A DNA stretch of 9,850 nucleotides from positions 1 to 9,850 of the forward strand of contig DAOVAK010000059.1 in the NCBI GenBank assembly GCA_030671095.1. Reading direction: 5' to 3'. The translations under genes and the position numbers were made by a program. This DNA comes from Deltaproteobacteria bacterium. Lineage in GTDB: Bacteria; Desulfobacterota; DSM-4660; Desulfatiglandales; HGW-15. This document shows, one piece after another, positions 5,618 to 9,850 of the stretch (position 1 is its first letter; each line of letters starts with the position of its first letter). Below the pieces are notes generated by a model, which saw only the letters and a list, made by a program, of their open reading frames with translations, had not been told where the DNA came from and did no database searches.

Positions 5618-6511
5618 ATGAAGCAGTTCATACGGAAAAATCAAAAATGGTTCGGATACGTGCTGTACGCTGTTATTATAACCGCTGGGCTCTTGTATCT
5701 TCGTTTTCCTTCAGAGGTCATCAAGGATTATTTAGAAACAAGAGGTGAGAGATCCCATTCCCCATTCAATCTTTCAGTTGGACAAGTATCCCCTTCTCTA
5801 CCCTTCGGCCTGAAGTTGCAGGAGACCCAAGTTTCGCAAAGTGCAAATCCCAACAAAATTATCTTCCGAGCCGACCGCCTCTCTATCAGACCCACCATTG
5901 GGGCCCTATTAGTGGGAAAATTGAATCTCTGTTTTGAGGGTCTGGCCTATGATGGTGTATTAAAAGGTTGCGCCAATTTTAGTGAGAAGAGCCTGCAAGC
6001 CCCTTTTTCCGCGTCCATTGTATTGAGGGACATCCGTATGGGCAAATATGACCTTCGGAGCCTAATTGGTCGTCATGTGGAGGGAAGACTGGACGGAACC
6101 GTGGCTTACAATGGAAAAAACAATCTCTTGATTGAAGGGAGTGGAGAAGCGGATCTAAGGCTATCCGATGGCCGCTTGGAACTCTTGCAACCCATTCTGA
6201 GCTTGGATTCCATCGATTTTAGCCAAGTCACCATAAAAATGGCCCTCCAAAACCGCAAGATCAATTTGACGCAAGTTGCACTGGAGGGGCCCAATATGCG
6301 TGGCACACTATCGGGAATTATCAGTTTGCGAAAAGAAATTGGAAAGAGCCGTCTTGATCTAAGAGGAACCATAGAGCCCTTTTCAGATTTCTTTAAGAGT
6401 CTTCCTGGCACTCAAGATACTGTGAAACTGTTCAAGCGGCGCCTGAAAAGGGGAACGCTCTCATTCATCATCCGAGGAACGCTCACAGAGCCAAGCATTC
6501 AATTCACATAA
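5618..6511 (+). CDS. gspN: GspN, type II secretion accessory protein
   Basis: GspN is an inner-membrane-anchored accessory T2SS protein present in only some systems; its exact role is unsettled. The protein has 297 residues. A basic N-terminus (MKQFIRKNQK) precedes a membrane segment at about 13-29 (GYVLYAVIITAGLLYL). The rest is periplasmic and rich in beta strands: FSEKSLQAPFSASIVLRDI, VEGRLDGTVAYNGKN, GEADLRLSDGRLEL and LEGPNMRGTLSGIISL. These short amphipathic strands with repeated Gly resemble the AsmA-like GspN fold. The C-terminal RGTLSFIIRGTLTEPSIQFT also fits. The assignment relies on this pattern plus position between gspM and gspC, since GspN is poorly conserved. gspC starts 4 bases after its stop. 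Confidence 0.83.
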   Translation: MKQFIRKNQKWFGYVLYAVIITAGLLYLRFPSEVIKDYLETRGERSHSPFNLSVGQVSPSLPFGLKLQETQVSQSANPNKIIFRADRLSIRPTIGALLVGKLNLCFEGLAYDGVLKGCANFSEKSLQAPFSASIVLRDIRMGKYDLRSLIGRHVEGRLDGTVAYNGKNNLLIEGSGEADLRLSDGRLELLQPILSLDSIDFSQVTIKMALQNRKINLTQVALEGPNMRGTLSGIISLRKEIGKSRLDLRGTIEPFSDFFKSLPGTQDTVKLFKRRLKRGTLSFIIRGTLTEPSIQFT

Positions 6512-6515
6512 TCTT

Positions 6516-7382
6516 ATGGCAAAGCTTTATACCACCATTTTCAACCTTGTTGCCCTGTTTGTAGCCATTTACATTGGCGTAGATCTCTTTTACAGGGTCG
6601 TTGGTGCACAACTCATCTATGGGGACACGGAAGAGATCGTGATTGAGCAAGCCCTGCGGGTGGAGAATCGTAAAAGGCCTCCTTTGAAAGATTTCAGGGT
6701 GGTCATGGACAGAAACATATTTGGTTCCAAGGAGAAGGCCGCGGAAGGGATAAAACCCACAGACCTTGAAACCCTGGAACCCACCACTTTGAAAGTTGCG
6801 CTTTTAGGCACAGTCACAGGCAGTCAACAAAACGCCGTTGCTGTTATTGAGGAGACGGACAAAAGGAAACAGGGCCTTTACAGGGTAGGAGATAGTGTCC
6901 AGGATGCCATCGTAAAAATGATTCTAAGGGGGAAGGTGGTCTTGAGGGTTGGCGATAAAGATGAGATCCTCACCATGGAGGAGTCTTCCTCAAGAAGGGC
7001 CTCCTCAAAGGAAGAGGCTTCTCCATCTGGCAGACGCAGACCCTCAAGGGTTCCTGGAAGGGGCGCTTCCATAACGCTGAGACGTTCGGATGTCCAGGAT
7101 GCCCTTAAGAATATCAACTCCCTCTTGTCTCAAGTGCGTATACGCCCCCATTTCAAGGATGGCAAGGCGGACGGATTGGCCCTAAGCAATATAAAAGGCG
7201 ATTCCATTTTTGCAAAATTGGGATTAAGGGATGGCGATGTGGTTCAGGGTGTAAATAACAGGCCCATTAGAAGCCCTGATGACATCCTCTCCTTTTACAA
7301 TAAACTGAGATCAGGATCTCGCATGTCACTACAAATAAATCGTAGAGGACAGGAGAGAACCATAAACTATAGAATAAGGTAA
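6516..7382 (+). CDS. gspC: GspC, link between inner membrane and secretin (HR and PDZ domains)
   Basis: GspC is anchored in the inner membrane and its HR domain binds the N-terminal domains of the secretin GspD, joining the two halves of the T2SS. The protein has 288 residues. Membrane segment: about 7-27 (TIFNLVALFVAIYIGVDLF). The HR domain runs over about 60-153, starting at DRNIFG (65-70) and containing LKVALLGTV and VAVIEE, with GLYRVGDSVQDAIV later in it. A charged Ser/Arg/Pro-rich linker spans 156-184. A PDZ domain covers about 215-286, with DGLALSNIKGDSIFAKLGLR, DGDVVQGVNNRPI and a C-terminal strand. The domain order is standard for GspC. It starts 4 bases after gspN with no clear Shine-Dalgarno, so coupled translation is likely. 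Confidence 0.94.
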   Translation: MAKLYTTIFNLVALFVAIYIGVDLFYRVVGAQLIYGDTEEIVIEQALRVENRKRPPLKDFRVVMDRNIFGSKEKAAEGIKPTDLETLEPTTLKVALLGTVTGSQQNAVAVIEETDKRKQGLYRVGDSVQDAIVKMILRGKVVLRVGDKDEILTMEESSSRRASSKEEASPSGRRRPSRVPGRGASITLRRSDVQDALKNINSLLSQVRIRPHFKDGKADGLALSNIKGDSIFAKLGLRDGDVVQGVNNRPIRSPDDILSFYNKLRSGSRMSLQINRRGQERTINYRIR

Positions 7383-7386
7383 GGTT

Positions 7387-8979
7387 GTGTACACCTCTTT
7401 CTTCGGATTTAAGGAAAACCCCTTCAATTTAACGCCAGATCCGCGATACCTCTTTCTGAGCCGCTATCACAAAGAGGCCCTCGATCATCTGCTTTACGGA
7501 ATTAACGAGCGAAAGGGTTTTATCGCCATTACGGGTGGAATCGGCACAGGCAAGACAACGCTCTGTCGTGCGCTCCTCAGCCACCTGGATGCCACCACCA
7601 AGAGCGCCCTCATACTGAATTCGTTCATCTCCGATATGGAGCTATTGAAGACCATTAACCAGGAATTTGGCATTGAGGTGGATTCGGGGGCTGAGAGTAA
7701 TCAATACTATATTGATAAACTCAACCGTTTCCTGCTCCAAAATTTCAGCCGTGGCGGCAAAGCTGTCCTCTTGGTCGATGAGGCACAAAATCTCTCTCAT
7801 ACGGTCCTTGAGCAGATACGGATGCTCTCTAACCTGGAGACGGAAAGGGAGAAACTGATCCAGATCGTGCTTGTGGGCCAATCCGAGCTAAAAGAGCTCC
7901 TGGCAGCACCTTCCTTAAGGCAGCTCAACGAACGCATCATGGTTCGCTATGACCTAAAGCCCCTCGATTCCACAGACGTGCAGGGATACGTGGAGCATCG
8001 TTTGGTGGTGGCAGGGGGTCACGGGAACTTGCGCTTCACTGATGGCGTCTTTAAGAAGCTTTACGGCTATTCTCAAGGCAACCCGAGACGCATCAATGCG
8101 GTCTGTGACCGGGCCCTGCTCATTGCCTACGTGAAGGAAAAACACACCATCTCTAAGACAATGGTTGTGAAGGCCATTGAGGAGTTGCATGGAGAATTAA
8201 GGATTGAACCGGTCGTCAGCGATTGGTCCTGGAAAAAGCTTGCGTCATCCATGCTTCTTCTCCTGCTACTGATGATCGTCGCAGGCTTTGCAGGATGGAG
8301 CCTCAGGGAACACATTCTGGGGATCTCTCCGGTCAAGGAAGAACCAGCGCCCGTCAGAATCGTCAAACCCATAGAGCCTCCGCCCAAGCCTCCACCCAAA
8401 GAAATTCAAGCTGAAAAAGAACCGGCAACGCTCTTTCTGGATGAAAAGGCGAGCCTAACAGGGCTTTTCCACCTTTTTAGTAGTAAGCTGAGCGGAATGG
8501 AGCAGAATCTGGATGAGGTCCCTTATAATCTGGTTTCTTTTAATGTGGACCCTGAATACCACCTTTGGTTTAAGAAGCCTTTTCGGATACACCTTTCCGA
8601 CGACGCAGCGACGCCTTCAGAAGGCCCTCGTTATCTTTTGATCCGTGAGGTTACAGAAGAGGGCGCCATTGCTGTGGACGCCGAAGGCGAGGAAAGACGC
8701 GTGACCAGAGATTTCATTGTTGGTCACTGGGGGCCGAAGCTCTCTTTTTTCTATCCTTCCAAGAACAAGGATATCTATTTGGCGAAGGGGACGGATGTTC
8801 CAGATGTTTTGGAGGTACAAAAGAGTCTCAAAGAAATAGGATACGAGGTGGAAACCACAGGAAATTATGATGAACACACGTTTCAAGGCGTCATGAAATT
8901 CCAGGGGGATCTGGGCTTAAAGGCTGACGGGATTGCGGGTCCCCGCACCAGGGCCTTATTATTTCAGATGTCGAAATAG
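7387..8979 (+). CDS. gspA: GspA/ExeA-like AAA ATPase with transmembrane segment and peptidoglycan-binding C-terminus
   Basis: ExeA-type proteins use ATP and bind peptidoglycan to help the secretin assemble in the outer membrane. The protein has 530 residues with a GTG start, 4 bases after gspC; AAGG at 7381-7384 is a plausible ribosome binding site. The N-terminus MYTSFFGFKENPFNLTPDPR is the family signature. Walker A is GGIGTGKTT (50-58), Walker B AVLLVDEAQ (126-134), a sensor-1-like strand IVLVGQ (160-165) and a sensor-2-like GNPRRIN (231-237). A membrane segment lies at about 286-305, then a Pro/Lys-rich periplasmic linker (319-340). Residues about 350-455 may be the degenerate C39-like segment of ExeA proteins, which is inference only. 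A PG_binding_1-like domain (about 470-528) ends the protein: LEVQKSLKEIGYEVETTGNY and LKADGIAGPRTRALL. The catalytic residues are intact. Similar ATPases occur in exopolysaccharide loci, but this context favours T2SS. Confidence 0.9.
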   Translation: MYTSFFGFKENPFNLTPDPRYLFLSRYHKEALDHLLYGINERKGFIAITGGIGTGKTTLCRALLSHLDATTKSALILNSFISDMELLKTINQEFGIEVDSGAESNQYYIDKLNRFLLQNFSRGGKAVLLVDEAQNLSHTVLEQIRMLSNLETEREKLIQIVLVGQSELKELLAAPSLRQLNERIMVRYDLKPLDSTDVQGYVEHRLVVAGGHGNLRFTDGVFKKLYGYSQGNPRRINAVCDRALLIAYVKEKHTISKTMVVKAIEELHGELRIEPVVSDWSWKKLASSMLLLLLLMIVAGFAGWSLREHILGISPVKEEPAPVRIVKPIEPPPKPPPKEIQAEKEPATLFLDEKASLTGLFHLFSSKLSGMEQNLDEVPYNLVSFNVDPEYHLWFKKPFRIHLSDDAATPSEGPRYLLIREVTEEGAIAVDAEGEERRVTRDFIVGHWGPKLSFFYPSKNKDIYLAKGTDVPDVLEVQKSLKEIGYEVETTGNYDEHTFQGVMKFQGDLGLKADGIAGPRTRALLFQMSK

Positions 8980-9011
8980 GCAAGACGATGCTGGATGCTG
9001 GTCTCTGCCTG

Positions 9012-9039
9012 CCCCGCCCCGTTCCGGGTCGGGGCGGGG
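9012..9039 (+). terminator. GC-rich hairpin after gspA, possible terminator
   Basis: CCCCGCCCCG (9012-9021) and CGGGGCGGGG (9030-9039) are perfect reverse complements around an 8-base loop. It starts 32 bases after the gspA stop. No T-run follows directly, so termination would have to be non-canonical or only partial. It may instead stabilise mRNA ends or simply be part of the repeat element around it. Confidence 0.45.
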
Positions 9040-9046
9040 GATTCTT

Positions 9047-9080
9047 GATAAAGAAGACAAGATCCTTTCACTTTTTTATC
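9047..9080. other. AT-rich stem-loop before the TPR gene
   Basis: GATAAAGAAG (9047-9056) can pair with CTTTTTTATC (9071-9080) over 10 base pairs with one G-U pair and a 14-base loop. The right arm contains six T (9072-9077). It lies just downstream of the GC hairpin and just upstream of the heptamer array. It could serve as a terminator on either strand or as part of the repeat element. Confidence 0.4.
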
Positions 9081-9110
9081 TAGCATCAAGTATCTAGTAT
9101 CCTGTATCAT

Positions 9111-9115
9111 AGGGG
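9111..9115 (+). promoter_or_regulatory. Ribosome binding site of the TPR gene
   Basis: AGGGG lies 5 bases before the ATG at 9121, a better Shine-Dalgarno than most genes here have. It supports this start. Confidence 0.5.
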
Positions 9116-9120
9116 TTGCC

Positions 9121-9850
9121 ATGAGCCACATTAATGAGGCCCTGAGAAAGGCCCAAAAAGATAGAGATGCTCGTTCCCTGGAATACACCGGGATTCTTTC
9201 ATCGCGGAAAGAGGAGAAGAGAACCTTTTGGAGGCGAGCCCTTTTGTGGAGCTCCGTTCTCCTTATTCTCATTTTACTCGCTTTCACATCCTACTCATGG
9301 TGGTATTCCAGAGGGCAAAAGACCCTAGAACCTGCTGACAAAAAAGCCCTCACGACACGGCCACAGGCTGGAAGGGTTGCAACCGTGAAACCCTCCCTTC
9401 TGAAATCTCGTGCCAGGGCGAAAACCTCTCAACCTAAGACTGTTAGGCGTGCAAAGGATTCTCCGCAAGAAGCTGCTGCCAGTGCAAGAGGATCTCAGCA
9501 AAATGCGGCCCGGGGTGCCAAAGCATTCTATGAAAAGGCCAAGCGTTTTCACAAAAGGGGCCGCCTTCAGGATGCGAAACGGTTTTATCAGGAAGCCCTC
9601 AGGTTGGACCCTCGCTACGTGGATGCATTAAACAATCTGGGTGTTATATATATTCGAGATAAAGAGTACATGGCCGCTCAACGGAATTTCGAAAAGGCGG
9701 CCCGGCTAAAACCAGGTTACGTGGATGCGCATTACAACTTGGCATGCCTTCACGCCATTAGAGGTGAGGTTACACAGAGTCTAACCCATCTGAAAAAGGC
9801 TGTGTCGCTGGACAATTCGGCTAGGGATTGGGCCCGAAAGGATACAGATC
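9121..9850 (+). CDS. Membrane-anchored TPR protein with GspB/ExeB-like N-terminus (3' end outside window)
   Basis: The frame is open from the ATG at 9121 to the window end, giving at least 243 residues. The N-terminus MSHINEALRKAQKDRD resembles the short cytoplasmic motif of GspB/ExeB-like proteins that accompany ExeA-type ATPases. A membrane segment lies at about 41-57 (LLWSSVLLILILLAFTS), followed by a basic, Lys/Arg/Ala/Pro-rich linker (65-130). Three TPR-like units of 34 residues follow: about 133-166 (AFYEKAKRFHKRGRLQDAKR), 167-200 (VDALNNLGVIYIRDKEYMAA) and 201-234 (VDAHYNLACLHAIRGEVTQS). Family knowledge says TPRs bind proteins or pilotin-like partners. A role with the GspA-like ATPase in secretin assembly is inferred from context. 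It could also belong to a more general ExeA-partner family. No symbol is given because its C-terminal part is not that of classical GspB. Confidence 0.85.
   Translation, partial: MSHINEALRKAQKDRDARSLEYTGILSSRKEEKRTFWRRALLWSSVLLILILLAFTSYSWWYSRGQKTLEPADKKALTTRPQAGRVATVKPSLLKSRARAKTSQPKTVRRAKDSPQEAAASARGSQQNAARGAKAFYEKAKRFHKRGRLQDAKRFYQEALRLDPRYVDALNNLGVIYIRDKEYMAAQRNFEKAARLKPGYVDAHYNLACLHAIRGEVTQSLTHLKKAVSLDNSARDWARKDTD

Larger units (their letters stand above)
8987..9108. repeat. Intergenic element C: inverted heptamer arrays with two stem-loops
   Basis: Left: two tandem GATGCTG units (8987-8993, 8994-9000). Right: four 7-base units in the opposite sense, TAGCATC (9081-9087), AAGTATC (9088-9094), TAGTATC (9095-9101) and CTGTATC (9102-9108). 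Between them lie two hairpins (9012-9039 and 9047-9080). The layout parallels elements A and B (forward array, structured spacer, inverted array), but the unit is 7 rather than 8 bases and the sequence differs. The 141-base gap holds no gene. Confidence 0.75.

Noticed and set aside
5408..5644. Two overlapping ORFs on the - strand in the gspM-gspN gap (5408-5644 and 5415-5603)
   Set aside because: They are translations of the same repeat element read on the other strand, producing similar EYWS/AYASER peptides in two frames. This is a repeat artefact.
8964..9287. 107-residue ORF on the - strand over the gspA-TPR gap
   Set aside because: It crosses the hairpins and heptamer repeats and the start of the TPR gene on the other strand, and shows no domain pattern.
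9410..9631. 73-residue ORF on the + strand inside the TPR gene
   Set aside because: It is an alternative frame within the TPR protein coding sequence, whose own frame is open to the window end and has clear TPR units.
1..9850. A wholly new secretion or defence system
   Set aside because: Every substantial gene matches the known T2SS plan or its ExeA/ExeB-like accessory pair. Only the intergenic elements lack an explanation.

Overview
The window is a run of co-directional genes, all on the + strand, encoding much of a type II secretion system (T2SS, general secretion pathway). The likely host is a Desulfobacterota (deltaproteobacteria-like) bacterium or a relative. This is inferred from three things: the order G-H-I-J-K-L-M-N-C followed by an ExeA/GspA-type ATPase, the PilM-like GspL, and intergenic tandem 7-mer and 8-mer arrays. 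No marker gene fixes the taxonomy.

Layout. Positions 1-461 hold the 3' part of gspG, the major pseudopilin, which is cut by the window edge. Positions 481-3085 hold the minor pseudopilins gspH, gspI, gspJ and gspK, closely packed or overlapping. Positions 3086-3348 are a non-coding, repeat-rich gap. Positions 3349-5370 hold gspL and gspM, the inner-membrane assembly platform. Positions 5371-5617 are a second repeat-rich gap carrying the same repeat family. Positions 5618-8979 hold gspN, gspC and a GspA/ExeA-like ATPase with a peptidoglycan-binding end, again tightly packed. Positions 8980-9120 are a third structured gap with 7-mer repeats and two stem-loops. From 9121 to the window end runs a membrane-anchored TPR protein with a GspB/ExeB-like N-terminus, cut by the edge. 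gspD (secretin), gspE (ATPase), gspF and the prepilin peptidase gene are not in the window.

How the genes work together. GspG forms the pseudopilus shaft, and GspH, I, J and K form its tip. GspL and GspM sit in the inner membrane and link the motor ATPase GspE to the pseudopilus. GspC bridges the inner membrane to the secretin through its HR and PDZ domains. GspN is an accessory protein. The GspA-like ATPase, probably with the TPR protein, resembles the ExeA/ExeB pair that helps the secretin pass through peptidoglycan.

The coding part is a recognisable T2SS locus, not a new system. The least explained material is in the three gaps between gene blocks: inverted arrays of short tandem repeats, two of them carrying copies of the same 36-bp core. 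A perfect 12-bp inverted repeat inside the presumed GspG leader, and an acidic GspI leader, are also unusual.
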